From Halobacterium litoreum (GTDB taxonomy: Archaea; Halobacteriota; Halobacteria; Halobacteriales; Halobacteriaceae), in the NCBI RefSeq assembly GCF_021233415.1, contig NZ_CP089466.1, positions 1,302,001 through 1,366,000 of the forward strand: a stretch of DNA of 64,000 bases. The letters are read 5' to 3'. The notes under the pieces are model-generated. The model was not told where the DNA came from and did no database searches. It saw only the letters and a program-made list of their open reading frames with translations. Within the stretch, counting starts at the first letter, position 1. Every line of letters starts with the position of its first letter. Shown piece after piece: positions 52,560 to 62,153 of the stretch. The position numbers and the translations under genes were made by a program.

Positions 52560-53402
52560 ATGTCAGTGGAGCCGCCGACACTCGAGCGAGAGGACGTACA
52601 CGAGATTGCCGACGAGCGGTTCACCGGGGAGAGCGTGGCGCTGGTGACGGGGGCGGCGTCGGGCATCGGGCGCGCGACGGCGCTCGCGCTCGCTGTGAAC
52701 GGCGTGACCGTGGCGGCGCTGGACGTGGACGAGGACGGGCTCGCGGAGACCGTCGCGGACGCCGACGACCTCGGCGCGGAGGGCGACGTACACGCGACGC
52801 CCGCGGACTTGACGGACGACGACGAGGTCATCGCGGCGGTAGAGGCCGCCGCGGAACTCGGCGACCTGCGGTGGGTGGCGAACGTCGCGGGCCTCCAGCA
52901 CGTCGCGCCCCTCGAGGAGTTCCCGATGGACGTCTACGACACGATGCAGGCGGTGATGGTGCGCGCGCCGACGCTGATTGCGAAACACGCGCTCCCGCAC
53001 ATCCGAGCGTCGGGCGGGGGCGCAGTCGGGAACATGGCGTCCGTACACGGGCACTACGTCACGTCGGACAAGGTCGCGTACAACGTCGCAAAGTTCGGGC
53101 TCCGGGGGCTGACGCAGTCCATCGCGGCGGAGGGCGACGGGGACGTGCGCTCCTTTTCGGTGTCGACGGGGTACGTGAAGACGCCGCTGGTCGTCGACCA
53201 GATTCCGGACACCGCCGAGGAGCGCGGCATCAGCGAGCGCGAGGTCGTCGAGGACGTGATGCTCGGGCAGTCGCGGGCGACCGAGATGATGGAGCCGGTG
53301 GACGTCGCGAACCTCTTCGTGCTCGGGTTCTCCGAGTTGGGGAGCCACCTGAACGGCGGCGACCTGCGGTTCGACGACGGGATGACGCTGACGTACGAGT
53401 GA
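52560..53402 (+). CDS. Short-chain dehydrogenase (3-hydroxybutyrate dehydrogenase-like)
   Basis: 280 residues. Nucleotide-binding TGAASGIGRATALA, NVAGLQHVAPLEEFP, and the catalytic Ser-Tyr-Lys in MASVHGHYVTSDKVAYNVAKFG. The NVAGLQHVAP segment is typical of 3-hydroxybutyrate dehydrogenases, which link PHB or acetoacetate to NADH, but the exact substrate cannot be fixed. The ATG at 52560 is about 30 bp after a TATA-like ggcttaagg; a longer frame upstream is discarded. Confidence 0.88.
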   Translation: MSVEPPTLEREDVHEIADERFTGESVALVTGAASGIGRATALALAVNGVTVAALDVDEDGLAETVADADDLGAEGDVHATPADLTDDDEVIAAVEAAAELGDLRWVANVAGLQHVAPLEEFPMDVYDTMQAVMVRAPTLIAKHALPHIRASGGGAVGNMASVHGHYVTSDKVAYNVAKFGLRGLTQSIAAEGDGDVRSFSVSTGYVKTPLVVDQIPDTAEERGISEREVVEDVMLGQSRATEMMEPVDVANLFVLGFSELGSHLNGGDLRFDDGMTLTYE

Positions 53403-53468
53403 GGCGCTGAGCCGCCGCGAGGACAGGTCGGGAAGGTTAAGTAACGGCCCCCGTTATCCGGGCACATC

Positions 53469-54920
53469 ATGAGCAGCCGGGCCACCATCTCCTCGATGTC
53501 CACGTACGCCATTCTGGGCTGTGGGAGCGTCGGGCACGCCGTCGCCGAGGAGTTGGTCGAACGTGGGAAAGACGTCCTCATCGTAGACCGAGACGAATCC
53601 CGCGTGGAGGCACTCAGGGACCAGGACCTGAACGCGCAGGTCGCGGACATCCGCGACGAGGAGGTCGCCGGCCTCGTCGACGACCGAGACGTTGTCCTCA
53701 TCATGGCGTCGGACGTGGACGCCAACGAGGCCGCGGTGGAGAATATCCGGTCGCGCAACGACGACCAGTTCGTCGTCGTGCGCGCGAGCGACCCGGTGAC
53801 CAGCGACGAACTCACGGAACTCGGAGCGGACGTGGTCATCAATCCGTCGTCGGTCATCTCCGACGCGGCGCTGCGCGCGCTGGAGTCCGGCGAACTGGAG
53901 TACAAGGCCCGCCAACTCGCGGACGTCATCGAGGGGACGAGCGACCGCCTCGCCATCGTCACGCACGACAACCCCGACCCGGACTCCATCGCGGCGGCGG
54001 CCGCGCTGCAGTCCATCGCCGACCACCTCGGCGTCGAGGCGGACATCCTCTACTTCGGGGACATCGGCCACCAGGAGAACCGCGCGTTCGTGAACCTCCT
54101 CGACATCGAACTGACGGCGTACGACGAGGTCGACATCCACGACTACGAGACGGTCGCGCTCATCGACCCGGCGAAGGCCGGCGAGGTGAACATCGACCAC
54201 GACGTCGACATCTTCATCGACCACTACGAGGTCGAGGACACGTTCGACGCGGAGTTCGCTGACGTCCGCCCGAACGTCTCCGCCACCTCCACCATCCTCA
54301 CGAAGTACATCCAGGAGTTCGACCTCTCGGTGAGCCAGGAGGTCGCGACCGCGCTCCTCTACGGCATCCGCGCGGAGACGCTGGACTTCCGCCGGGACAC
54401 GACGCCGGCTGACCTCACGGCGGCGGCGTACCTCTACCCGTTCGCGGACCACGACACGCTCGAACAGGTCGAGTCCCCGAACATGAGTCCGGAGACCCTG
54501 GACGTGCTCGCGGAAGCCATCACCAGCCGCGAGGTCCAAGGCAGCCACCTCGTGTCGAACGCGGGGTTCATCAGCGACCGCGACGCGCTCTCGCAGGCAG
54601 CCTCCCAACTCCTGAATCTGGAGGGCATCACGACGACGGCCGTCTTCGGCATCGTCGACGACACCATCTACCTCGCGGCGCGCTCGAAGGACATCCGCCT
54701 GAACATCGGGCGCGTGCTCGCCGACGCCTTCGCGGACATCGGTGAGGCCGCCGGCCACTCGACGCAGGCGTCCGCCGAAATCCCCCTCGGCATCTTCACC
54801 GGCATCGAGACCACCGAGGACAACCGAGAGACCCTCCTCTCCTTGACCGGCGAAGCGGTCACCCGCAAACTCTTCGACGCGATGGGCGTCGAGAGCGAGA
54901 GCGGGAGTAACGGGAACTGA
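53469..54920 (+). CDS. RCK_N-DHH-DHHA1 fusion protein
   Basis: 483 residues. An N-terminal nucleotide-binding RCK/TrkA-N fold (AILGCGSVGHAVAEELV), then a DHH phosphoesterase domain (THDNPDPDSIAAAAALQ at about 165; FIDHYEVED in place of the classic DHH) and a DHHA1 domain (GHSTQASAEIPLG). DHH-DHHA1 proteins hydrolyse oligonucleotides or c-di-AMP, and RCK domains sense nucleotides and control K+ channels. TATA ggttaagtaac is about 30 bp upstream of the ATG. Confidence 0.88.
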   Translation: MSSRATISSMSTYAILGCGSVGHAVAEELVERGKDVLIVDRDESRVEALRDQDLNAQVADIRDEEVAGLVDDRDVVLIMASDVDANEAAVENIRSRNDDQFVVVRASDPVTSDELTELGADVVINPSSVISDAALRALESGELEYKARQLADVIEGTSDRLAIVTHDNPDPDSIAAAAALQSIADHLGVEADILYFGDIGHQENRAFVNLLDIELTAYDEVDIHDYETVALIDPAKAGEVNIDHDVDIFIDHYEVEDTFDAEFADVRPNVSATSTILTKYIQEFDLSVSQEVATALLYGIRAETLDFRRDTTPADLTAAAYLYPFADHDTLEQVESPNMSPETLDVLAEAITSREVQGSHLVSNAGFISDRDALSQAASQLLNLEGITTTAVFGIVDDTIYLAARSKDIRLNIGRVLADAFADIGEAAGHSTQASAEIPLGIFTGIETTEDNRETLLSLTGEAVTRKLFDAMGVESESGSNGN

Positions 54921-54983
54921 CCGGGCGCCGACGGCGGGCGCCGACTCGACTGCATCGAGACCGCGAAAACTACGCCCTGGAGA

Positions 54984-55274
54984 TTAGGCCGCGATTTCTT
55001 CGTCCGCTTCGGGGTTCTCGTAGCGCTCCACGACGTCGTTGATGAGGACGACGTCGCCGACCGCACGCACCCAGCGATAGGGGACGATGACGCCCTTCTC
55101 GCCGGTCATGCTCTGGGAGAACAGTTGTGGGTTGAGTTCGCTGAGCGCGAGGCCGTTCACGGTCTCGGTGTCGAGGTTCAGGCGGACGTCCTCGACTTCG
55201 CCGACGAAGACGCCGTTGTTGGAGTAGACCTCGCGCCCGACGAGCGAGGTGATTTCGTCTGCTTCGGAGTCCAT
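54984..55274 (-). CDS. PRC-barrel protein
   Basis: 96 residues: LVGREVYSNNGVFVGEVEDV, then VIVPYRWVRAVGDVVLI. PRC-barrel proteins in archaea link to RNA processing or cell division. The gene converges with the fusion gene. A TATA (minus-strand acttaagg, about 55295-55305) fits the ATG at 55272-55274. Confidence 0.85.
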   Translation of the reverse strand: MDSEADEITSLVGREVYSNNGVFVGEVEDVRLNLDTETVNGLALSELNPQLFSQSMTGEKGVIVPYRWVRAVGDVVLINDVVERYENPEADEEIAA

Positions 55275-55387
55275 GTCTCCCCGATGTGCGCGGGGAACCT
55301 TAAGTGTTGAAGGCCGGCGTCAGACGCGCGTCTCGGCGCGATTGCGCGGCGGCGAGAACGGTGGGGCGGCACGCGCGCTCGCGTGGG

Positions 55388-56500
55388 CTACTGGCGGCCG
55401 AGGACGGCGCCGAGCGCGTCGAGTGCGGCCGCCATCTGGTCGGGGTCGCGACCGAGGCTGACGCGCACGCGCTCGGGGTCGTCGAAGAAGCGACCGGGGA
55501 CGACGAGCACGCCCTCCTCCCACGCGGCGGCCGCGAGTTCGTCGCCGTCGACGTTCGCGGGGTCGAGGAACGCGTACGTGCTCCCCTCCGGCACGACGCC
55601 GTCCACGTCGTCGCGAGCGTCCACGAACTCCGCGAGCAGGGCGTGGTTCTCGGCAATCAGGTCCCGAGAGCGCTTCGCGAGCGCGTCGCGGTTGTGGAGC
55701 GCGCGCATCCCGAGCGCGCGGCCCGGTCCGGACATCCCGGGGACGTGGTAGGCGACCGAGCGCGCTCGGTCGACGAACTCGCGGTCGGCGACCAGCCAGC
55801 CGACGCGAACGTCCCCGAGGCCGTGGAACTTCGTGAGCGACCCCGTGATTGCGGTGGCGTCGAGACCTGCGGCGGTCGGGCCGCCGAACGCGCCGTCGAC
55901 GGATTCGGTGCCGAACGGCGCGTACACCTCGTCCACGAGCAGGCGCGCGCCGGCGTCGTCGACGCGCTCGGCGAGGTCCGCGAGCGTCTCGCGGTCGGCG
56001 AGTCGGCCGCTGGGGTTGTGACGGTTCGTCACCGTGACGAGCCGGGTGGTGTCGGTGAGCGCGTTCTCCGCGCGCTCCGGGTCGAGGCGGTAGTCGTCCT
56101 CGCGGAGGAACCGGTCGACGTCAGCGCCGACGGCGGCGGGCGCCTTCACGAGCGGCTCGTAGCCGGGTTTCTCCACGAGCGCGGTCGGCTGGCTCGCTTC
56201 CGACTCCGCGTCGGTCCAGTCCTCGTCGGGGTCGGGGTAGAGCGCGGCGGCCGCCGCGACGAAGTTCGCCGTCGACGCGCCCGGCGTCACCAGCACTTGC
56301 TCGGGGTGGACGCCGTACTCGCCCGCGATCTGGGTTTCGAGTGAGGCGCCGGTCGGCGGGTCGGAGAGCCCGTCGAGGCGCTCGGGGACGACCACGGGGT
56401 CGTGGTCGCGGTCGCCGCGAAGGTCGCTCGAACCGAGGTCGTACAGCGCCACCTCGGGCCGTCCGGAAATCCACTCTAAGTACTCCAGCCGCGGGAACAT
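55388..56500 (-). CDS. PLP-dependent aminotransferase (class I/II)
   Basis: 370 residues. The PLP Lys is in ITGSLTKFHGLGDVRVG; other class I features are VTNRHNPSGRL, VDEVYAPF and RVSLGRDPDQ. It transfers an amino group between an amino acid and a 2-oxo acid; the substrate is not deducible. The ATG at 56498-56500 replaces a far longer open frame that runs antiparallel through the helicase gene and its promoter. Confidence 0.88.
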   Translation of the reverse strand: MFPRLEYLEWISGRPEVALYDLGSSDLRGDRDHDPVVVPERLDGLSDPPTGASLETQIAGEYGVHPEQVLVTPGASTANFVAAAAALYPDPDEDWTDAESEASQPTALVEKPGYEPLVKAPAAVGADVDRFLREDDYRLDPERAENALTDTTRLVTVTNRHNPSGRLADRETLADLAERVDDAGARLLVDEVYAPFGTESVDGAFGGPTAAGLDATAITGSLTKFHGLGDVRVGWLVADREFVDRARSVAYHVPGMSGPGRALGMRALHNRDALAKRSRDLIAENHALLAEFVDARDDVDGVVPEGSTYAFLDPANVDGDELAAAAWEEGVLVVPGRFFDDPERVRVSLGRDPDQMAAALDALGAVLGRQ

Positions 56501-56584
56501 GCTTCCGGATGGGTCGGCTGGCGGGAAAGTAGTTACCGCTTCGGCGCGCCCACCGGAAGCAGTTAGGTCGCCGCGTCCCCACGT

Positions 56585-58888
56585 GTGGGCGTGGACGACC
56601 TCGCCGACTGGCTCCGCGGCCGCCACCACTACGACGACCAGATAGCCGACGAGCGCACGCGCCCCGGCCGGGAGGGCGAGACGCGGGACGTGGCCCTCGA
56701 ATCGCGGCTGGAGTCGGCGCTCGCGGACCGGGGCATCGACTCGCTTTTCGCTCACCAGGCCGACGCCGTCGAGGCGGTGCGGGACGGCGACGACGTGGTG
56801 GTGGCGACGCCGACGGCCAGCGGCAAGAGCCTCACCTACACGGTGCCGGCGTTCGAGCGCGCGATGGACCACGGCGGCCGGACGCTGTACGTCGCGCCCC
56901 AGAACGCGCTCGTCGCCGACCAGCAGGACACGCTCTCCGAACTCGCGCGCGACCTCGGGTTCGGGAGTCGCGTGCACGTCGACACGTACACGGGACGCCT
57001 CTCGAAGTCCGAGAAGCGAGGCGTCAGGGACCGCCAGCCGACGGTCCTGCTCACGAACCCCGATATGCTCCACTACGCCCTGCTCCCGCACGCCCACCGG
57101 CTCTGGGAGTGGTTCTTCTCGGGCCTCGAAACGGTCGTCTTGGACGAGGTCCACGAGTACCGGGGCGTGTTCGGCGGGCACGTCTCCCTGCTCCTCCGAC
57201 GCCTCCGCCGGGTCTGCGAGCGCTGGGACGCCGACCCGCAGTTCGTCTGCTGCTCGGCGACCATCGGGAATCCGGTCGAGCACGCGTCCCGGGTCACGGG
57301 CCGGCCCGAGGACGGCTTCGCGCTCGTGGACGACGACCGGAGCGCCACCGGAGACACGCACTGGGCGCTCTGGAATCCGCCCGAGCAGGGCGGCGGCGAG
57401 GGCCGGCGGCGCTCCTCACACGTGGAGACGCGCCACCTGATGGCCGACCTCGTGGCGGACGACCACCAGACGCTGGCGTTCACGCGCTCCCGGCAGGGCG
57501 CCGAACGCAACGCCACCGAGACCGCCGACTACCTACGGGAGCGCGGAAACGCCGACCTCGCGGACTCGATTGCGGCGTACCAGGCGTCGCTCACCGACGA
57601 CCGCCGACGCGACCTCGAAGCCGACCTCCACGACGGCGACGCGCGCGGCGTCTGGTCGACGAGCGCGCTCGAACTCGGCGTCGACGTGGGCGGCCTCGAC
57701 GCCGTCCTGCTCGACGGCTATCCGGGCACCCGGATGAACACGTTCCAGCGCGCCGGGCGCGCGGGACGCGGCACCGACGACGCCGCCGTCGTCCTCGTCG
57801 CGGGCGAGGACCAACTCGACCAGTACGTGATGGACCACCCCGAAGAACTGTTCGACGGCGACCCCGAGCGCGCTATCGTCGACCCCGCGAACGAACACCT
57901 GCTCGACGACCACCTGCGCTGTGCCGCCAGCGAGAACTGGCTGAACCCCGACGACGACGCGTACTTCCCGCGGTTCGACGAGCGCGTCGAAGCACTCGAA
58001 GACCGAGGGTTGTTGGAGCGCCGCGACACCGACTACGGCACGCGCTGGGTGGACGGTGGCGACGGCAGCCCCCAACACGAGATGAGCCTGCGCACCATCG
58101 ACGACCGGGAGGTACGGTTGCTGGACTCGTCGAACGACACGCTCGCGACGCTCGAACTGGACGACGCCCTGCGGGACGCCCACCCGGGCGCAATCTACCA
58201 CCACCAGGGCCAGCGCTACGAGGTGTCGGACCTCGACGTGGACCGCCTGACGGCGCGCCTCCAGCCGACGTGGGCCGACTACTACACGCGCGTCCTCACG
58301 GACAAGACAATCGACGTGGAGGCCGACCACGAGGAGCGCTGGCCGTTCGCCGGCGACGTGCCCGTTCGGTTCGCGGACATCACGCTCACGACCGCCGTCA
58401 CCGGCTACCAGCGACGGGACGCCGAGCGCGGCGAGACGATGGACACGCTCTCGCTGGACCTGCCCGAGCAGACCCTCGACACGCGAGCGCTCTACTACAC
58501 CGTCCCGCCCGACGTGGAGACCGAACTGCGCGAGGCGGGCGACCTGCCGGGCGCGATTCACGCCGCCGAGCACGCGATGATTTCGATGTTCCCGACCGAG
58601 TTCCTCTGTGACCGCGGCGACATCGGCGGCCTGTCGACCCCCGTCCACCCGCACACGGGACGCCCGACAATATTCATCTACGACGGCTACCCGGGCGGCG
58701 TCGGCCTCGTGCGCGAGGGGTTCGACGCCATCGGGAGTCTCGCCGAGACGACGCTCTCGATGCTCCGGTCGTGTGACTGCGAGGCGGGCTGTCCGGCGTG
58801 CGTGCAGTCCCCGCAGTGCGGGAACGCAAACGACCCGCTGGACAAGGGCCTCGCGATAACCCTGCTCGCCGCGCTCACCGGAGACTGA
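56585..58888 (+). CDS. Hrq1/MrfA-type DEAD/DEAH helicase with C-terminal zinc domain
   Basis: 767 residues, GTG start. Motif I TPTASGKSLTYT, motif II DEVHEY, motif III SATIGNPVEH, motif V/VI STSALELGVDVGG and QRAGRAGR. The end has four Cys (CDCEAGCPACVQSPQCGN), the MrfA/Hrq1 zinc domain, known to repair mitomycin-type crosslinks or act as RecQ4-like helicase. The upstream end is 84 bp from the divergent aminotransferase start. Confidence 0.93.
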   Translation: MGVDDLADWLRGRHHYDDQIADERTRPGREGETRDVALESRLESALADRGIDSLFAHQADAVEAVRDGDDVVVATPTASGKSLTYTVPAFERAMDHGGRTLYVAPQNALVADQQDTLSELARDLGFGSRVHVDTYTGRLSKSEKRGVRDRQPTVLLTNPDMLHYALLPHAHRLWEWFFSGLETVVLDEVHEYRGVFGGHVSLLLRRLRRVCERWDADPQFVCCSATIGNPVEHASRVTGRPEDGFALVDDDRSATGDTHWALWNPPEQGGGEGRRRSSHVETRHLMADLVADDHQTLAFTRSRQGAERNATETADYLRERGNADLADSIAAYQASLTDDRRRDLEADLHDGDARGVWSTSALELGVDVGGLDAVLLDGYPGTRMNTFQRAGRAGRGTDDAAVVLVAGEDQLDQYVMDHPEELFDGDPERAIVDPANEHLLDDHLRCAASENWLNPDDDAYFPRFDERVEALEDRGLLERRDTDYGTRWVDGGDGSPQHEMSLRTIDDREVRLLDSSNDTLATLELDDALRDAHPGAIYHHQGQRYEVSDLDVDRLTARLQPTWADYYTRVLTDKTIDVEADHEERWPFAGDVPVRFADITLTTAVTGYQRRDAERGETMDTLSLDLPEQTLDTRALYYTVPPDVETELREAGDLPGAIHAAEHAMISMFPTEFLCDRGDIGGLSTPVHPHTGRPTIFIYDGYPGGVGLVREGFDAIGSLAETTLSMLRSCDCEAGCPACVQSPQCGNANDPLDKGLAITLLAALTGD

Positions 58889-59780
58889 ACGGCACCTCGG
58901 CGGCGTCGAGCGTACACAGCGAGTGGTATCGGAGGAACGTCACGACGGGAACGCTCACCGCGCCGACGACCACCAGTCCGACAACGGCGGCGACCGCGAC
59001 GGCTACCAGCGCCGCGCCCGACAGCGCGCCGGCGAGAATGCCGAACAGGCCGAGTGGCACCGCGACGACGGCGACGGCGAACCCGAAGACGACGCTCGCC
59101 GCGAACAGCAACACCGCCTTCACGAGCGCGTAGACCGCGAACTGCTTCCAGTCGGCGCGTACCTGCGGCCAGAACTCGCGCCACGTCGCGACGATGCCGC
59201 CGCCTTCCTCGGCGACGAGCGGGACGACGAACGCCGTCGTGAACTCCGAAACGAGAGCGGCCACGAACCCGACGACGAGGAGCAACGGGAGCGTCACGAG
59301 CAACGCGAGCAGCGCCAGCGGCGCGTCGAACGCGACGGCGAGACCGACGGGCGCGAGGACGCCGGCGACGGCGACGAGCACCGCGAGAATCACCGCGAGG
59401 CGGAATCCGAACAGTCGCAGGCCGACGCCGAGTCGCTCCCGGAACGGCCCGAGAATGCGGACATCCCGCGAGCGCACGGCGTCCACGAGCACGAACTCCA
59501 TCACGGCGCCGATGACCGCCACGACCAAGCCGACGAGGAGGACGGCGACAGCGACGACGGCGAACACCGCGAGGAACTCCGAGAACGACACCTCTCGGGC
59601 CGTCTCGACGGCCGCGTTCGGCGACGACTCCCACGAGAACGTCGGCGTCTGGGGCGCCGAGAGCCCGGCGAACGCGGTGATGACTGCGAGCCGTACCCAC
59701 GTCCCGAGGTCGAAGGGCAACAGCAACTCCTTGGTCTCCGAGAGGGCGCGGTCCAGCGCGTCGACGGCGTACCAACTCAT
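58875..59780 (-). CDS. Multi-TM haloarchaeal membrane protein
   Basis: 301 residues with about six TM helices (for example LAVFAVVAVAVLLVGLVVAVI, in pieces AVVAVAVLLVGLVV, and LALLVTLPLLLVVGF). No catalytic motif. It converges with the helicase and overlaps it by 14 nt. Similar proteins are widespread but uncharacterised in haloarchaea. Confidence 0.8.
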   Translation of the reverse strand: MSWYAVDALDRALSETKELLLPFDLGTWVRLAVITAFAGLSAPQTPTFSWESSPNAAVETAREVSFSEFLAVFAVVAVAVLLVGLVVAVIGAVMEFVLVDAVRSRDVRILGPFRERLGVGLRLFGFRLAVILAVLVAVAGVLAPVGLAVAFDAPLALLALLVTLPLLLVVGFVAALVSEFTTAFVVPLVAEEGGGIVATWREFWPQVRADWKQFAVYALVKAVLLFAASVVFGFAVAVVAVPLGLFGILAGALSGAALVAVAVAAVVGLVVVGAVSVPVVTFLRYHSLCTLDAAEVPFSLR

Positions 59781-59844
59781 GGTCGACTGTTCGACACGAC
59801 GCGCGATAAAAACAGGGTGTGGCGTGTCTGCCCGCGGAATCGGG

Positions 59845-61329
59845 TCAGGCGCCGCGGCTCGCCGCCTTCACGAGCGCTTCGAGGTCGAGGTGGCCGGCGC
59901 CGTGGTACCGCTCTCCCTCCTCGGGCTGGCTCGCGGTTTCGCGAATCAGGTCCTCGACTTCCGCGGCGCTGGCGTCCGGGCGGAGCGACCGCACGAGCGC
60001 GACCGCGCCCGACACCTGCGGCGCCGCCATCGACGTCCCCGCCTTCCAGCCGTAGGACGGCTCTGTGTCGACGATTTCGCTGGGCTTGTCGCCCGTGTCG
60101 TCCTCGTCCGGGCCGTCCTCGTAGTACGTCGTGACGGTCGTCGAGAACACGAGGTCGTAGTACCACTTCGCCTGCCCCGACGCCAGCGCCTCGGGGTCGT
60201 AGTTCCCGCCGCCCGCGCTCACGTCCACGGCCGACCCGTAGTTCGTGTAGTTCGCTGGCTGCGTGGTCGGCTCTTCGAGTCGGTTGCCGGTCAGCCACTT
60301 CTCCTCGTTGTCGTCGTGCTTGTCGCCCCAGCCGTACCCGATAGGACCGGTGGCGCTCACGCCGAAGATGCCCTCGACCTCCGTCGGGAGGCTGAGCACG
60401 CCCTCGCGGTCCATGTCGAGTGCGCCGTTGCCCGCGGAGTTCACGATGACCATGTCGTTCTCGCGCGCGTACTCAGCGGCGCGCCGGTACATCTCGCGAA
60501 CGAGCAACAGCCACGGGTACTCCGCCGGGTCGATGTACGGTCGCGGGTAGCCGAGACTGATGTTCGCCGCGTCACAGCCCTTGTTCGCCGCGTCGACGAG
60601 CGCGGCGATGGTGTCGCCGGTCGCTCCGCTCACGCCGGAGAACACGCGGAGCGCGACGATTTCGGTCTTCGGCGCGGTGCCGAGGACGCCGCCGGCCTCG
60701 CCGTCGTTGTCGTTCGTCGCGGCGATGGTGCCGGCGACGTGCGTGCCGTGGCTCCCCGCGCCGTTCGGCCGGAAGTCGTAGCCGTCGGTGGTGAAGTTCT
60801 CGGAGAGGTCCTCGTTCACGACGGCTTCGAGGTCCGGGTGGGCGTCGTAGACGCCGGAGTCCACGACCGCGATTCGCGTCCCCTCGCCCTCCGTGGTGTC
60901 GTGGACGACGCGGCCGTTGCCGGGCTTGTCGGTGAGGTTCTCGACGTCCTGAACGCGCTTGTCCCACTGGAGTTCGGCGTTGGACGCCGGCCCGTCGAAG
61001 TTGTGGTTGTCCGCGCCGTTCGCGCTCGGACCGGCGTGTTCGGCCGCCGGCCCGGCGTCGTCTTGGAACACCGCCACGTCGGGGACCACCGCTGTTCCAC
61101 TCGGCACCGCGTCCGGGTCGCCGCGCACGACGAGCGCGTCGATCTCCGAGATGTCGTGGACGACCGTCGCGTCGTCCGGGAGCGCACTCCGGTCGACCTG
61201 TCGCAGGTCGACGAGGAACCGCTCGGCGTCCCCCGACGCCGACGCGACTCCGGCCCCCGTGCCGAATGCCAGTCCCCCGAGCGCCGCACCTGTACCCTTC
61301 AGAAACGTCCGCCTGTCGAATCTCGCCAT
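59845..61329 (-). CDS. Tat-exported subtilisin-like (S8) serine protease
   Basis: 494 residues. Twin-arginine signal MARFDRRTFLKGTGAALG then a hydrophobic core predict export in folded form. The catalytic triad is visible: Asp157 (IAVVDSGV), His194 (SHGTHVAGT) and Ser about 438 (GTSMAAPQVSG). The propeptide lies at about 35-130. This is the halolysin type of haloarchaeal protease. A TATA (aaatatgtg on the minus strand, about 61357-61366) is about 30 bp before the ATG at 61327-61329, which is 10 codons inside the longer frame. Confidence 0.93.
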   Translation of the reverse strand: MARFDRRTFLKGTGAALGGLAFGTGAGVASASGDAERFLVDLRQVDRSALPDDATVVHDISEIDALVVRGDPDAVPSGTAVVPDVAVFQDDAGPAAEHAGPSANGADNHNFDGPASNAELQWDKRVQDVENLTDKPGNGRVVHDTTEGEGTRIAVVDSGVYDAHPDLEAVVNEDLSENFTTDGYDFRPNGAGSHGTHVAGTIAATNDNDGEAGGVLGTAPKTEIVALRVFSGVSGATGDTIAALVDAANKGCDAANISLGYPRPYIDPAEYPWLLLVREMYRRAAEYARENDMVIVNSAGNGALDMDREGVLSLPTEVEGIFGVSATGPIGYGWGDKHDDNEEKWLTGNRLEEPTTQPANYTNYGSAVDVSAGGGNYDPEALASGQAKWYYDLVFSTTVTTYYEDGPDEDDTGDKPSEIVDTEPSYGWKAGTSMAAPQVSGAVALVRSLRPDASAAEVEDLIRETASQPEEGERYHGAGHLDLEALVKAASRGA

Positions 61330-61476
61330 GGCGTGGTACCACACACCACTCGTGCGCACATATTTCTTTCCAACTGGATTCTACTTGTAGATACACTGTT
61401 TGTCGGCTGTCGATAGCGTGGAAGCCGCCCGAACCGCCGCGATAGACTTTAGAACGGGGCCGGCGAACGGGCGACC

Positions 61477-62109
61477 ATGAGCGGCGACGGGAGCCAGGAC
61501 GGCGACGAGCGCGTTCTCTCTCCGGACGAACTCGACATCGAGGACGAGGAGGACGTGGCGTCCATCGGCGACGGCCGGTACGTCATCGGCTCCGACGGCC
61601 CCCCAGCGGCCAGCGAGTCGAACGAATCGGGCGACGCGCCGCCCGAACCCGAACAGCCCGACCCCACGCGCAAACCGGCAGCCGACCCCGGTCCAGCCCC
61701 CGAAGCCGAGCCCGCGGCCGAACCCGAACCGGAGCCCGAACCGACCGTGACGGGCCGCGACGTCAAGGAGTGGCTCGGCGAGGAACTGGCGAGCCACGAC
61801 AGCGAGTACGCCTACCACATCGCCGCGAAGTACGGCGACGACGTCACCCATCAGCAACTCGCGACAGACGACGTCGGCGCCGCGTTCGACGGCCTGCTCG
61901 TCTGGTACGCGCGCCAACTCGCGGGCAACACGCCCGTCGACGAAGCCCTCGGCATCCTCCTCGGCGAGTCCAGCGTGCAGGTGCGGTACCCGACCTCGCG
62001 GCTCGTCGCGTATCTCGAAGCCCACGACCTCGGCCCCGACGACTCGATTTCGGACCTCGTGTCGGCGGTCTCCGAGGAGGACGGCCTCGCGTTCCCGCGC
62101 CGGCGGTAG
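61477..62109 (+). CDS. Acidic Pro/Glu-rich protein upstream of the chemotaxis genes (DUF7500-like)
   Basis: 210 residues: an N-terminal motif VLSPDELDIEDEEDVASIG, a disordered PE-rich stretch (about 45-95) and a conserved helical C-terminal domain (VKEWLGEELASHDSEYAY onward). It recalls a haloarchaeal family (DUF7500) of unknown function. It lies 44 nt before cheW in the same direction and may take part in taxis signalling, though nothing in its sequence proves it. Confidence 0.7.
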   Translation: MSGDGSQDGDERVLSPDELDIEDEEDVASIGDGRYVIGSDGPPAASESNESGDAPPEPEQPDPTRKPAADPGPAPEAEPAAEPEPEPEPTVTGRDVKEWLGEELASHDSEYAYHIAAKYGDDVTHQQLATDDVGAAFDGLLVWYARQLAGNTPVDEALGILLGESSVQVRYPTSRLVAYLEAHDLGPDDSISDLVSAVSEEDGLAFPRRR

Positions 62110-62153
62110 CCGCGAAACAGTTTTAGTCGTGGTCGTCCGTGGTTCCGGCAGTG

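Noticed and set aside
59194-61416. A 740-codon open frame on the plus strand
   Set aside because: Antiparallel to the membrane protein and the protease, which both have clear family motifs and promoters.
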